Positions 38,506 through 47,889 of a DNA stretch of 64,000 bases are shown here, piece after piece (the stretch's first letter is position 1; every line of letters starts with the position of its first letter). The notes beneath the pieces were generated by a model that worked only from the letters and a program-made list of their open reading frames with translations, had not been told where the DNA came from and searched no databases. Source of the stretch: Sulfuricurvum sp. (GTDB taxonomy: Bacteria > Campylobacterota > Campylobacteria > Campylobacterales > Sulfurimonadaceae); contig JAQTTG010000004.1 of NCBI GenBank assembly GCA_028710885.1, positions 124,001 through 188,000 of the forward strand. The letters are read 5' to 3'. The position numbers and the translations under genes are program-made.

Positions 38506-38898
38506 ATGGAAATTTTACAAACAACTGCCAAAATGCAACAAAGCCAGGTATCTGCACCTAAAAGTAGTGCAGAATTAAATCCAACACAGTCTGTTCAACA
38601 AATTCAAAAAGCACAAATCAATCAAGACAAAGCTGCACAAATCAGTAATGATCAAAAGACTTCTAAACTTGAGTCACAAGATCAAATGAATAAATTAGTT
38701 GATCAGCTTAATCAATCGTTGAACCCATTTAATACATCTCTTCGATTTGGATTTGATAATACATCAAAAGATTTTTTTGTGTCTGTAATCGAAAACAAAA
38801 GTGATCGTGTATTGCGTCGCTTTCCAGTCGAGCAAGCTCAACAAATTCTACCAAAAATTCAAGAAGTGAATGGATTATTATTCGATAAAAAAGGATAA
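38506..38898 (+). CDS. flaG: Flagellar protein FlaG
   Basis: A 130-residue FlaG. The N-terminal half is a flexible Gln/Ser/Lys-rich stretch, and the C-terminal half has the FlaG domain, LNQSLNPFNTSLRFGFDNTSKDFFVSVIENKSDRVLRRFP. FlaG limits filament length and affects the filament cap in Campylobacter. A strong AAAAGGAG site precedes the start, and a sigma-28 promoter lies upstream. Confidence 0.92.
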   Translation: MEILQTTAKMQQSQVSAPKSSAELNPTQSVQQIQKAQINQDKAAQISNDQKTSKLESQDQMNKLVDQLNQSLNPFNTSLRFGFDNTSKDFFVSVIENKSDRVLRRFPVEQAQQILPKIQEVNGLLFDKKG

Positions 38899-38957
38899 TG
38901 ATTTCCAAAAATAATCAATAATAAATTAGTCAATTACTGAGAAAATAAGGAATTTTT

Positions 38958-39332
38958 ATGAACAATAATCTCGCCTATAATACGTACACCCAAAATAATA
39001 TCGGTGTCGAATCACCGGAGAAGTTAATCCAAATGATGTACGAGGGTATATTGCGTTTTAATATGCAAGCCAAACGGGCAATTAATGATAATGATATTGA
39101 AAAACGGACGTATTGGATTAACCGTTCAAATGCTGTTTTAATTGAATTGGTTAATATTCTAGACTATTCTCAAGGTGATATTTCTCATTATCTAGCTGGG
39201 CTATATGCACATCAACTCCGATTACTCGTTGAAGCTAACATATACAACGACAGCACAAAACTTGATGAAGTAAATCAAGTGGTCAAAGGATTATTGGAAG
39301 CATGGAAAGAAAGCGTCAATGTGGCTGAATAA
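38958..39332 (+). CDS. fliS: Flagellin export chaperone FliS
   Basis: A 124-residue four-helix chaperone that binds the flagellin C-terminus. It has NLAYNTYTQNNIGVESPEKLIQMMYEGILRFNMQAKRAI and the later LIELVNILDYSQGDISHYLAGLYAHQLRLL. It normally follows fliD; here flaG is the direct neighbour. The end overlaps the next gene by 14 bases. Confidence 0.95.
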   Translation: MNNNLAYNTYTQNNIGVESPEKLIQMMYEGILRFNMQAKRAINDNDIEKRTYWINRSNAVLIELVNILDYSQGDISHYLAGLYAHQLRLLVEANIYNDSTKLDEVNQVVKGLLEAWKESVNVAE

Positions 39333-39573
39333 ACTAAAAGCAGCATTAGTTTTAGAACAAATTGATAGTATTTCATCATTATTGGATGAAATGCCACAAT
39401 TTTCTTCACTTAAAGAAATGGAACAAGCTACTTATATTCTTCAACAATGCATGACACTTTTAGAACATCATAAATCTGAAGCAGCTTCGGCATTACAACA
39501 ACTCAGAAATACTCTCATTTTTCTTAAATCTTCCGATAGTGCCACTGGCACTTCTTTAAATCTTAAATTTTAA
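39319..39573 (+). CDS. FliT-like small flagellar chaperone candidate
   Basis: An 84-residue, all-helical acidic protein (MWLNKLKAALVLEQIDSISSLLDEMPQFSSLKEMEQATYIL...). The pattern of two or three amphipathic helices, its size and its position overlapping the end of fliS match FliT, which chaperones the cap protein FliD and can bind flagellar regulators. Sequence identity to known FliT is not evident by eye, so the call rests on context. No membrane segment or cofactor motif. Confidence 0.65.
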   Translation: MWLNKLKAALVLEQIDSISSLLDEMPQFSSLKEMEQATYILQQCMTLLEHHKSEAASALQQLRNTLIFLKSSDSATGTSLNLKF

Positions 39574-39593
39574 CGCTATTCTCATTCTTTTTT

Positions 39594-39602
39594 TGATAAA
39601 AT
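39594..39602 (+). promoter_or_regulatory. Candidate extended -10 promoter for argG
   Basis: TGATAAAAT gives an extended -10 (TGn plus TAAAAT) 56 bases before argG. A small hairpin, ACTCCA/TGGAGT (39613-39630), sits between it and the start codon and may act in the leader. Confidence 0.35.
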
Positions 39603-39657
39603 CGCGCTATTCACTCCACTTTAATGGAGTAACGGTTTCAATGAGAAGGATGCAATT

Positions 39658-40875
39658 ATGAAAAAAGAGGTCAAAAAAGTTGTTCTCGCCTATTCCGGCG
39701 GTTTAGATACCAGTGTCATATTAAAATGGCTTCAAGATGAATATAAATGCGAAGTTGTCACTTTTACTGCAGACATCGGTCAAGGCGAAGAGGTAGAACC
39801 GGCTCGTGCTAAAGCGATCAGCCTCGGAATTAAGCCTGAAAATATTTACATCGAAGACTTGCGCGAAGAGTTTGTACGTGACTATGTATTCCCAATGTTT
39901 CGTGCCAATGCGATTTATGAGGGTGAGTACCTACTCGGAACATCTATCGCACGCCCTTTGATTGCCAAACGTCAAGCTGAAATTGCTCGTATTACCGGTG
40001 CTGATGCCGTCAGCCACGGAGCTACCGGAAAAGGGAACGATCAAGTCCGTTTTGAAATGGGATATTTGGGACAAAACAGCGCCCTGACTATCATCGCGCC
40101 ATGGCGTGAATGGGATTTAAACTCGAGAGAAAAACTTCTTGCATATGCCGCAGAACACGGCATTAAAATCGAAATGAGCGGAAAAAAATCGCCGTATTCA
40201 ATGGATGCGAACTTACTCCATATCTCGTATGAGGGAGGAATCCTTGAAGATCCTGCTGCTGAGCCGGAAGAGAGTATGTGGCGTTGGACGGTATCACCTC
40301 AAAATGCGCCGGATGAAGCTGAATACATTGAAATCGGTTATGAAAAAGGTGATCCTATCAGCTTAAACGGTAAAGCATTGTCGCCGGCAGTAATGTTGGA
40401 ACAGTTGAACATTATCGCAGGCCGTCACGGAATCGGACGTGCCGATATCGTTGAAAATCGTTTTGTCGGAATGAAAAGTCGAGGATGTTATGAAACACCG
40501 GGCGGAACAATTATGATCAAAGCACATCGTGCAATCGAATCGTTGACACTCGATCGTGAAGAGGCACATTTGAAAGATGAGCTGATGCCACGTTATGCAA
40601 AACTCATCTATAACGGATTTTGGTTTGCCCCTGAACGAGAAATGCTCCAAGCGGCTATCGATAAAACACAACAAAATGTTCGTGGAACAGTAAAACTAAA
40701 ACTCTACAAAGGCAATGTTATGGTTGTCGGGCGCAGTTCAGATCTTTCACTATTCAATCCTGAATATTGTACATTCGAAGAAGACTCAGTTTATGATCAA
40801 AAAGATGCCGGCGGATTTATCAAACTAAACGCTCTACGCTTTATTATTGCCGGTAAAGCACGAAAAAACAAATAA
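39658..40875 (+). CDS. argG: Argininosuccinate synthase
   Basis: A 405-residue enzyme that joins citrulline and aspartate in arginine synthesis. The PP-loop-like [16 protein letters not shown] is at residues 10-25, and [17 protein letters not shown] and [15 protein letters not shown] are conserved. The start has GAGAAGGA upstream. In C. jejuni argG also precedes rplI as I recall. Confidence 0.98.
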   Translation: MKKEVKKVVLAYSGGLDTSVILKWLQDEYKCEVVTFTADIGQGEEVEPARAKAISLGIKPENIYIEDLREEFVRDYVFPMFRANAIYEGEYLLGTSIARPLIAKRQAEIARITGADAVSHGATGKGNDQVRFEMGYLGQNSALTIIAPWREWDLNSREKLLAYAAEHGIKIEMSGKKSPYSMDANLLHISYEGGILEDPAAEPEESMWRWTVSPQNAPDEAEYIEIGYEKGDPISLNGKALSPAVMLEQLNIIAGRHGIGRADIVENRFVGMKSRGCYETPGGTIMIKAHRAIESLTLDREEAHLKDELMPRYAKLIYNGFWFAPEREMLQAAIDKTQQNVRGTVKLKLYKGNVMVVGRSSDLSLFNPEYCTFEEDSVYDQKDAGGFIKLNALRFIIAGKARKNK

Positions 40876-40887
40876 GGAAATTTGAAT

Positions 40888-41628
40888 ATGAGCATCATTA
40901 AAATTGACATGAATTCAGACGAATTTCAAGCTGAATTAGAAAAAACAATTAAATTTACTGACAAAGTAATTAACCAATTCAATTGGACATATAACCCTCA
41001 AGAAGAAATTAATGAAGGGGTACAACTCGGACTTGCCCGTAACAAAATGATGTACGGAAAACGTTTTTGCCCTTGTTATATGGTTGAGGAAGTAGACGGC
41101 AAATATCAAAGTACCGACAACAGACTCTGCCCGTGTACAACGGCTATTGAAAAAGAGATACCAGAAGAAGGCGTATGTCACTGCCAAATTTTCTGTACAC
41201 CCGAATTTGCTACAGCTAAACGTATGGAAATGGGCATTGAAGAAGTTACCCATCAACACTCTCGCGGTTTGACACAAGAAGAATGTCAGATGCTTTTAAA
41301 CAAAAGTGACATTGACAGCGATGAACTTACCTCATTATTTGAAGCACGTGAATTAGGTATGGTTAAATTCAAAGTCATTGACGTTAGAGAATGGATGGAG
41401 TGGAAAATGGGGCGAATTTCCGGTGCAGATGCATTAGTACCAACCAGCAGTTTCTTTCAAACACTCAATGAGTCAAAATTACAAAAAGATGAACACATAA
41501 TTGTCTACTGCCATGTTGGCAGTAGAAGTGCACATTGTCAACGTATCCTAACTGATATGGGATATAGTAAAGTATCGAATCTAGCACACGGAATCGTTTC
41601 CTATAGCGGTGAAATTGTACGTGGTTAA
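40888..41628 (+). CDS. Ferredoxin:thioredoxin reductase catalytic domain fused to rhodanese
   Basis: A 246-residue two-domain protein. The N-terminal part has the catalytic-subunit pattern of ferredoxin:thioredoxin reductase: CPC (61-63), CPC (81-83) and CHC (97-99), which hold a [4Fe-4S] cluster next to a redox disulfide. The C-terminal part (about 150-246) is a rhodanese with VIDVREWMEWKMGRISGA and the active-site Cys208 in VYCHVGSRSAH. The fusion suggests cluster-driven disulfide or persulfide chemistry using sulfane sulfur. The ATG at 40888 is preceded by AAGGAAA; an in-frame TTG six bases earlier is less likely. It lies between argG and rplI. Confidence 0.88.
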   Translation: MSIIKIDMNSDEFQAELEKTIKFTDKVINQFNWTYNPQEEINEGVQLGLARNKMMYGKRFCPCYMVEEVDGKYQSTDNRLCPCTTAIEKEIPEEGVCHCQIFCTPEFATAKRMEMGIEEVTHQHSRGLTQEECQMLLNKSDIDSDELTSLFEARELGMVKFKVIDVREWMEWKMGRISGADALVPTSSFFQTLNESKLQKDEHIIVYCHVGSRSAHCQRILTDMGYSKVSNLAHGIVSYSGEIVRG

Positions 41629-41640
41629 TAAAGGGGTTTT

Positions 41641-42087
41641 ATGAAAGTATTATTGACCAAAGATGTCAAAGGGGTCGGCAAAGCCGGTGAAATCAAAGAT
41701 GTTGCCGACGGCTACGGGAAAAATTTTTTGATCGGCAAAGGATTAGCCCTTGCCGCAACCAATGAAGTTTTAAAAAAATACGAATCGGAACAAAAGAAAA
41801 AAGCAGCACACGAAGCAGCAGAGATAGAACGTCTTAATGCTATCAAAGCACAGCTTGCCAATATCAAAGTAACGATTGTAAAAAAACTTGGTAATACCGG
41901 TCACCTTTTCGGTGCTGTAACTAAAGAAGAGATTTCTGATGCCTTAAAAGTGCAACACAACATCGAGATTGATAAAAAAGAGCTCGATGCAAAACACGGA
42001 ATCAAAACAACGGGACTTCACGACCTTGATTTAAAACTCGGTCACGGAATTCATGCAACACTGCATCTTGAGATCAAAGGTGAATAA
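41641..42087 (+). CDS. rplI: Ribosomal protein L9
   Basis: A 148-residue L9. The N-terminal rRNA-binding domain begins [31 protein letters not shown], followed by the long connecting helix and a C-terminal domain with [19 protein letters not shown]. The start has AAAGGGG upstream. The end overlaps era by eight bases. Confidence 0.97.
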   Translation: MKVLLTKDVKGVGKAGEIKDVADGYGKNFLIGKGLALAATNEVLKKYESEQKKKAAHEAAEIERLNAIKAQLANIKVTIVKKLGNTGHLFGAVTKEEISDALKVQHNIEIDKKELDAKHGIKTTGLHDLDLKLGHGIHATLHLEIKGE

Positions 42088-42958
42088 AGCAGGATTTGTC
42101 GCCCTAATTGGGCGCCCTAATGCAGGGAAAAGTACACTTATGAACTGGATTTTAGGGGAAAAGATTGCCCTTGTCAGTCAAAAAGCAAATGCAACACGCA
42201 AACGCTCTAATGCTATAGTCATGCATAATGATGATCAGATAATTTTTGTCGATACCCCTGGACTCCATCACGCCGAAAAGCTACTTAACCAATATATGCT
42301 AGAAGAAGCACTTAAGGCGATAGGAGATTGTGATATTGTTGTTTATCTTGCCCCTGCCTCTGATAAAACAGTTCATTATGAAAAATTTTTAGAACTCAAC
42401 GGGGATAAACGTAAACATATTATTGTGCTTAGCAAAATCGACCAAATTTCACAAGCTGAACTACTCAAAAAAATTGGTGAATACAATCAATACAGTGAAC
42501 ATTTTCTTGCTCTGATCCCAATGTCGGTAACAAAAAACGTTGGCAAATTAGATCTGTTAAATACCATCTCTAAAAATTTGGAAGAATCTCCCTATTTGTA
42601 TGACCCAGAAGATATGACAACTGAAAAAATACGCGATATTTACAAAGAATTTATCCGTGAAGCAATTTTTGATAATATCAGTGATGAAATCCCTTATGAA
42701 TCAGATGTCATAATAGATAAAATTGATGAAGAATCCCCAACAGAACATATACGCGCTACAATAATTGTTGAAAAAGATTCTCAAAAAGGAATTATTATTG
42801 GAAAAGGCGGTGCTGCTATTAAACGGATCGGGAAAAATGCTCGTGAAAAAATTGAACGCCTTGCTTCTAAACCTGTCTATCTTGAACTTTTTGTTTCCGT
42901 AAAAAAAGGGTGGACGAGTGATAAAAAATTTTTACATGACTTAGGGTATGAATGGTAA
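42080..42958 (+). CDS. era: GTPase Era
   Basis: A 292-residue GTPase for 16S rRNA and 30S maturation. G1 is GRPNAGKST, followed by [13 protein letters not shown] (G3), VLSKIDQ (G4) and a C-terminal KH domain with [25 protein letters not shown]. The GTG at 42080 inside the rplI stop region gives the family N-terminus ([13 protein letters not shown]); an ATG at 42053 would add nine unlikely residues. In C. jejuni hslV and hslU stand between rplI and era as I recall; here they are missing. Confidence 0.95.
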   Translation: MNKAGFVALIGRPNAGKSTLMNWILGEKIALVSQKANATRKRSNAIVMHNDDQIIFVDTPGLHHAEKLLNQYMLEEALKAIGDCDIVVYLAPASDKTVHYEKFLELNGDKRKHIIVLSKIDQISQAELLKKIGEYNQYSEHFLALIPMSVTKNVGKLDLLNTISKNLEESPYLYDPEDMTTEKIRDIYKEFIREAIFDNISDEIPYESDVIIDKIDEESPTEHIRATIIVEKDSQKGIIIGKGGAAIKRIGKNAREKIERLASKPVYLELFVSVKKGWTSDKKFLHDLGYEW

Positions 42959-43914
42959 AACTACTCGTTATCTCAATACTTTCTTCAGTAACATTATTCG
43001 CATCCGATGTGATTATGTTATATAAAGATGGTGGAATGAAAGCGATTGAAAAAGAAATAGCTAAAGGGATGGGGGATATTTCATATTGGTCAGATACCTT
43101 TGTAAATAAAGACCTACGTTTCGGCTACTTCGAAAATATGACATCTCTGTTAACCTGCAATAAAGATAAAGGATCATTAGAACTTTATTCGCGTGACTTT
43201 CAAAAACACTTTTCTTTAAAAAAACGCTATAGTGCCTTTACTGGGAAAAATTCAGGTGATAAAAGCACAAAAGGAGATCTTAAAACACCCATTGGTGTTT
43301 ATACATTAATCGAAAAGAAAAAAAATGTCGACCCTTTTTATGGTCCAATGGCATTTGTAACCTCTTATCCAAATTTATATGATCGAATCCGAGGGAAAAG
43401 TGGTGATGGAATTTGGGTTCATGGTGTTCCTATAAATGGCACACGAGACCCTTTTACACATGGATGTATTGCAATTAATAATAATGATCTAGTTAATTTA
43501 GAACAAAGTATTGATTATTCAAAAACTGTTCTTATTATTGATTCTTCCATAAAACCACATACTGACCCAATAAGTTATTCTTCCATAATGGCTAATTTAT
43601 ATAAATGGAAATATGCATGGACGTATAATGACAGTGATACCTATCTTTCCTTTTATAACATCTCATTTAAACGCTTTGATGGGATGAATTATGATCAATT
43701 TAAAGCATATAAAGAAAGAATATTCTCTAAAAATGAAACTAAAAACATCATATTTGATAATGTAAATATCATCCCTTATCCTGGTGATAAAAAAAATCTA
43801 TACTTAATCACTTTTGATGAAATCTACACTACTGATACTCACCGATATCAAGGTTCAAAATCTCTTCTAGTTTCATTATTGAATGATAAAATTTCGATCT
43901 TAACTGAAGAATAA
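42952..43914 (+). CDS. YkuD-fold L,D-carboxypeptidase/transpeptidase, Csd6/Pgp2-like
   Basis: A 320-residue exported protein: signal peptide (1-16, cut near LFASD), YkuD catalytic domain with WVHGVPINGTRDPFTHGCIAI (catalytic Cys172 in HGC), and a C-terminal NTF2-like domain (about 205-320, starting YKWKYAWTYNDSDTYLSFYN). This domain order and length match Csd6 of Helicobacter and Pgp2 of Campylobacter, which trim peptidoglycan tetrapeptides to tripeptides and are needed for helical shape. The start overlaps the era stop, and the next gene is the matching D,L-carboxypeptidase. Confidence 0.88.
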   Translation: MVKLLVISILSSVTLFASDVIMLYKDGGMKAIEKEIAKGMGDISYWSDTFVNKDLRFGYFENMTSLLTCNKDKGSLELYSRDFQKHFSLKKRYSAFTGKNSGDKSTKGDLKTPIGVYTLIEKKKNVDPFYGPMAFVTSYPNLYDRIRGKSGDGIWVHGVPINGTRDPFTHGCIAINNNDLVNLEQSIDYSKTVLIIDSSIKPHTDPISYSSIMANLYKWKYAWTYNDSDTYLSFYNISFKRFDGMNYDQFKAYKERIFSKNETKNIIFDNVNIIPYPGDKKNLYLITFDEIYTTDTHRYQGSKSLLVSLLNDKISILTEE

Positions 43915-43917
43915 ACT

Positions 43918-45210
43918 TTGAAAATTTTAATTGCGTTATTATTTTTCATTCAAACCCTACTGCTTGCTTTACCCTTTTCACTTATTAAAAAAGAAAATGA
44001 TCCATCAAGTACCTCAACACTTCTTGTTATTGGAGGAATACATGGTAATGAACCAGGAAGTTTTTTTGCGACGGCACTCTTGTCTCAATACTACACAATA
44101 ACTAAAGGTAATTTATGGATTGTCCCTGATTTAAATCGACTCAGTATTCAACAAAATAGTCGTGGTGTAAATGGTGATATGAATAGAAAATTTGCCGAAA
44201 TGACTTCCAATGATCCAGATAATACGATTGTTCAAGAGATAAAAAAAATTATCCTTGAACCACAAGTGGGACTAATATTAAACCTTCATGACGGGCACGG
44301 TTATTATCGAAAGGAATATGTCAATACAATTTTTAATCCAAATGCATGGGGACAAACGTGTGTTATAGATCAAAAATCACTGGATAATAAACATCCGTTT
44401 GGAAATCTTGATGAAATTGCTATAAAAGTAAGTAGTGAGGTAAATGGCGAATTGATTGAAAACCATCATTTATTTGATGTTCGAAACACTAACACAAAAT
44501 TTGATGATGAAGCTATGAAACATTCTTTAACCTATTTTGCCGTAACACATGAAAAACCAGCATTTGCCATAGAAACCAGTAAAAACTTACCTACTCTACA
44601 AGATAAAGTTTATTATCAGTTACGTGCAATAGAAAGTTATATGAAGTTCATGGGGATCGTATTTGAGCGTTCTTTCGAACTAACACCTAATGAAATTGAA
44701 AAACTGGTCTCTTTGAACGGTGAATTAATTATAAACAACAATTTTTATATTAAATTAGACAACTTAAAAAACAGTTTAAGTTTAATTCCGCTACAATCGA
44801 AAAGTAATGACTTTAAATTTTCCCATCCGCTGGGAAGTATTCAAGAAAACAAACAAAGTTATGATCTTTATATTGGCAATAAAAAAATCAGTTCCTTGAT
44901 TCCAAGTTATCATTTTATTGATAATAATGTAGAATCTGTTACAGTTGAAATCGATAACAAACAAACAAAACTTGTGTTTGCTACAGATTTTTTTGTAACT
45001 GCCGATTTTAAGGTTATCAATGATGACAAATCAATGCGGGTTAATATTATCGGTTTTACTTCCAAAGGGGTAAAAGATGAAAGTAACATACTTGTTAGTT
45101 TGAAAGACATGGATACAAAATACTCAGTAGATGCTACAAAAAAAAGCTATAGAATAGAGTTTTACCACGAAGATCGTTTCTGTGGGATGATTCTTGCACA
45201 TTTTAAATAG
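43918..45210 (+). CDS. M14-type D,L-carboxypeptidase, Csd4/Pgp1-like
   Basis: A 430-residue exported zinc carboxypeptidase. After a signal peptide (1-18) comes an M14 domain with VIGGIHGNEPGS (zinc ligands His42 and Glu45), DLNRLSIQQNSRGVNGDMNRKF and LNLHDGHGYY (His124). Two small beta-rich domains follow (about 250-430). This layout is that of Csd4/Pgp1, which cuts tripeptides to dipeptides for helical or curved cells. H. pylori Csd4 is known for a Gln in place of the first His; here the ordinary His is present. TTG start at 43918, three bases after the Csd6-like stop. Confidence 0.87.
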   Translation: MKILIALLFFIQTLLLALPFSLIKKENDPSSTSTLLVIGGIHGNEPGSFFATALLSQYYTITKGNLWIVPDLNRLSIQQNSRGVNGDMNRKFAEMTSNDPDNTIVQEIKKIILEPQVGLILNLHDGHGYYRKEYVNTIFNPNAWGQTCVIDQKSLDNKHPFGNLDEIAIKVSSEVNGELIENHHLFDVRNTNTKFDDEAMKHSLTYFAVTHEKPAFAIETSKNLPTLQDKVYYQLRAIESYMKFMGIVFERSFELTPNEIEKLVSLNGELIINNNFYIKLDNLKNSLSLIPLQSKSNDFKFSHPLGSIQENKQSYDLYIGNKKISSLIPSYHFIDNNVESVTVEIDNKQTKLVFATDFFVTADFKVINDDKSMRVNIIGFTSKGVKDESNILVSLKDMDTKYSVDATKKSYRIEFYHEDRFCGMILAHFK

Positions 45211-45218
45211 GATAGAGG

Positions 45219-46751
45219 ATGAGCAAAAGCAAACAGCAAGCCTATTCGACCATTGTATCGGCTAATCCCTACAAAGGAGACTATTATGTTGGTACATTCA
45301 GTACTCTTTCGGGAGTTATTTCACCTTCATTTGCTAAAGAGCAATATGCCGTATCATTTTTAAATACGAAAAGTTATATTTCTACCCTTATCGGAGTAAG
45401 TAAAAATATTCCAGATGATGATATTTATGATGCTTTAGAAAACAAAGTATATGAAGAACTTGCGTTAGATATGGCTGTAGAATACCATATTAAATACGTT
45501 GAAGCCATTCATAGAAGCAGTGAAGGTGATCGATATTTTCATGTATTTGTAGTTGATCCACTTACTTTAGAACAAGAATATGTTCAAGTTGTCAATAACA
45601 TAAAATATATTGACCAAATTGTACCTGTTCCTTTATTATTAAAATCTCTGTATATTAAAGAAATAATTGAATCTTCTGGTATTCACTGTTTCATTTATTT
45701 TCAAGAGAATGATGCATTCTTTTGTATCTATAATGAACAAGAATTCATTTATGCAAAATCATTAAAATACTCCCTAAAACAAATGCATGAGCGTTTTTGT
45801 GAACTTATTGGTGAACAAATAGATTTAATAAAATTCGAATCCATGTTAGCACAAGAAGGACTGAATGCTTCAGAGCCTGACTATCAAAAAAATCTAATTA
45901 AACTTTTCGGAGAAATTTTTCTTCATATCAATGATGTATTAACCTATGCAAAAAGAGCCTATGATATTAAAAAAATAGATGAGATTTTCATCGGAACAAC
46001 CGTTGGAAATGTTCTTGGACTTGATGAATATGCTCAAACATATTTAGGTTTAAAAACAGCACCATTCGACTTTAATTACGGATTTAATACAAATGGAAAT
46101 GTTGATCAAATCCATCAGTTGATGCATCTTTATAGTCGTTTAGAAGCTGATGAAAGATATGAATGTAACTTTACTATATTTCATCGTCCTCCTCCTTTTG
46201 CAAAGCGTGATAGTGGAAAACTTATTATTGTAATTGCTGCATCACTCGCAGCAGCTTTGTTATATCCAGGAACCTATTGGGGGTTATCTTATGTTGAAGA
46301 ATTTCATCATGCTGTTTTAACAAAAGAATACGAACAAGTTCATATTGAAAAAACTACTCGCGAAGCAGCAATAAATCTAAAAACTGCAAACAAAAATGCT
46401 GCACAGGCATTATTAGATGAACAAAAAAATGCATATAAACAAAAACAAGACACTCTTACACAGGTGCATGAGAAAAAAGTTAATTATCCTATGAAAGCCA
46501 AAATCTTGGCTGACTTTACAAAAAGCTTCAATCAATATCGTGTTCAACTAAAAAGCTTAGGTTATAATGAAACAAATACGTCAAAAGAATTTACATTCTT
46601 ATTAACAGCACCTAATACTCAAAATGTTACTGCCCTATTAAAATATTTGACAGATTTCAAAAAAGATCAATATAAATTTAATCTTGAAATGATCTCATAC
46701 AGTGAAGAAGACAAATCATATCTCAGCGAATTAAAGGCGGTACTCAAATGA
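45219..46751 (+). CDS. PilM-PilN-like fused inner-membrane platform protein
   Basis: A 510-residue protein. Residues 1-330 are cytoplasmic and resemble a PilM/GspL-type actin-like domain in divergent form. One membrane segment follows (about 339-360, KLIIVIAASLAAALLYPGTYWG), then a coiled-coil periplasmic stretch and a C-terminal ferredoxin-like domain as in PilN/GspL. It should connect the assembly ATPase to the periplasmic ring. It heads a nine-gene cluster ending with the GspF-like gene, with overlaps to the PilO-like gene. Equivalent Campylobacter cts genes are thought to be divergent in the same way. Confidence 0.72.
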   Translation: MSKSKQQAYSTIVSANPYKGDYYVGTFSTLSGVISPSFAKEQYAVSFLNTKSYISTLIGVSKNIPDDDIYDALENKVYEELALDMAVEYHIKYVEAIHRSSEGDRYFHVFVVDPLTLEQEYVQVVNNIKYIDQIVPVPLLLKSLYIKEIIESSGIHCFIYFQENDAFFCIYNEQEFIYAKSLKYSLKQMHERFCELIGEQIDLIKFESMLAQEGLNASEPDYQKNLIKLFGEIFLHINDVLTYAKRAYDIKKIDEIFIGTTVGNVLGLDEYAQTYLGLKTAPFDFNYGFNTNGNVDQIHQLMHLYSRLEADERYECNFTIFHRPPPFAKRDSGKLIIVIAASLAAALLYPGTYWGLSYVEEFHHAVLTKEYEQVHIEKTTREAAINLKTANKNAAQALLDEQKNAYKQKQDTLTQVHEKKVNYPMKAKILADFTKSFNQYRVQLKSLGYNETNTSKEFTFLLTAPNTQNVTALLKYLTDFKKDQYKFNLEMISYSEEDKSYLSELKAVLK

Positions 46752-47383
46752 AATTTCAACTTGAAGACTACCTTTACGCATGGGACCAGTCGCTTGGTAA
46801 AAAAAATGAGCGTGATAAAACAATGCTTTTTGTCATGATATTTGCAGCTTTATTTGCTTTTTCGTATTTGCTTTTTTGGGAAAGTTCAGAAGCAAGCTTT
46901 CAGGTATCTCACGAAAAAGCATTGCAAATAGAATCCAGCTTAAATGCAGACAAACAATATCTCACTATGTTTCCTGAAGAAAAAATTACTCAACTAGAAA
47001 ATGAAACTCAAGTTATTGAGCAGCAGCATACTTTATATATTGAATATAATACCTATATCAAAGAACAACTGGATCAAATTTCATCTCTATACTATGATGA
47101 AAAAGTATGGGGGGCTTATCTTGACTCAATTTCAAAGTTTGCTCGTAGCTACAACGTTAAACTTACCCAATTTGGTAATACATTAACAACTGATAATAGT
47201 TCATTTGGGCATGTTCTGGATATTTCTATCTCTTCTGAAGCGCCTTACAAAAATACTCTTAAGTTTATCAATGCCCTTGAACAAAGTTATTTAGTAGTTG
47301 ATTTACATGATTTTAATATTACCGCTGATGAAAAGCTAAAAGGAGATTTAAATATCTCAGTATGGGGGATTATTAAGCAATGA
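46748..47383 (+). CDS. PilO/GspM-like protein
   Basis: A 211-residue bitopic protein: cytoplasmic N-terminus, one membrane segment (about 24-43, MLFVMIFAALFAFSYLLFW), a coiled coil (about 50-115) and a C-terminal ferredoxin-like alpha/beta domain. This is the architecture of PilO, which pairs with PilN under the secretin. It overlaps its neighbours on both sides by four bases. The call rests on architecture and position more than on sequence motifs. Confidence 0.72.
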   Translation: MKFQLEDYLYAWDQSLGKKNERDKTMLFVMIFAALFAFSYLLFWESSEASFQVSHEKALQIESSLNADKQYLTMFPEEKITQLENETQVIEQQHTLYIEYNTYIKEQLDQISSLYYDEKVWGAYLDSISKFARSYNVKLTQFGNTLTTDNSSFGHVLDISISSEAPYKNTLKFINALEQSYLVVDLHDFNITADEKLKGDLNISVWGIIKQ

Positions 47384-47880
47384 ATAAGTACTTACTAATT
47401 ATAGGATTCATCCTTGTCTTTACATTGAATTCGATAGCAACTGATACTGTACAAAATGCCACTAATGCAGAAGCTCAAAAAGATAAAGAACTTTCTTGGG
47501 TTGATGAACAAATTGCAGCTATTTTACCAGCTCGGGTTGGTATATCAGATAGTATTATCAGTTCACTTATCGACCCAATGAAAATGAAAAAGCCTACTCT
47601 AATAGCTGGAATTAGATCAAAATTACTTGCTCCACCTAAACTAGGAGTTAATTTGCCATTCCAACCACCTCACGTAATTGAAGAACCATTAAAGTTGCAA
47701 GCGATAATTAATACATCAGCTTTGATTAATGGTAAATGGTATAAATCAGGTGACCCAGTTCGGCTTTATACGTTAACACAGATTAAACAGAATTCTGTTT
47801 TGTTAACCGGTAAAAAAGCTCAAGAATTGATTTTGTTTTTAACAAAACAAAACAATAACATCAAAATCATCACAAAATAG
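47380..47880 (+). CDS. PilP/GspC-like periplasmic connector, CtsR position
   Basis: A 166-residue exported protein with an N-terminal signal or anchor (1-19, NKYLLIIGFILVFTLNSIA). A disordered middle part with Pro-rich QPPHVIEEP leads to a C-terminal beta domain (about 105-166: LQAIINTSALINGKWYKSGDPVRLYTL) like the HR domain of GspC/PilP, which contacts the secretin. It lies directly before the secretin gene, as ctsR precedes ctsD in C. jejuni in my recollection. Confidence 0.7.
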   Translation: MNKYLLIIGFILVFTLNSIATDTVQNATNAEAQKDKELSWVDEQIAAILPARVGISDSIISSLIDPMKMKKPTLIAGIRSKLLAPPKLGVNLPFQPPHVIEEPLKLQAIINTSALINGKWYKSGDPVRLYTLTQIKQNSVLLTGKKAQELILFLTKQNNNIKIITK

Positions 47881-47889
47881 GAAAGTATC

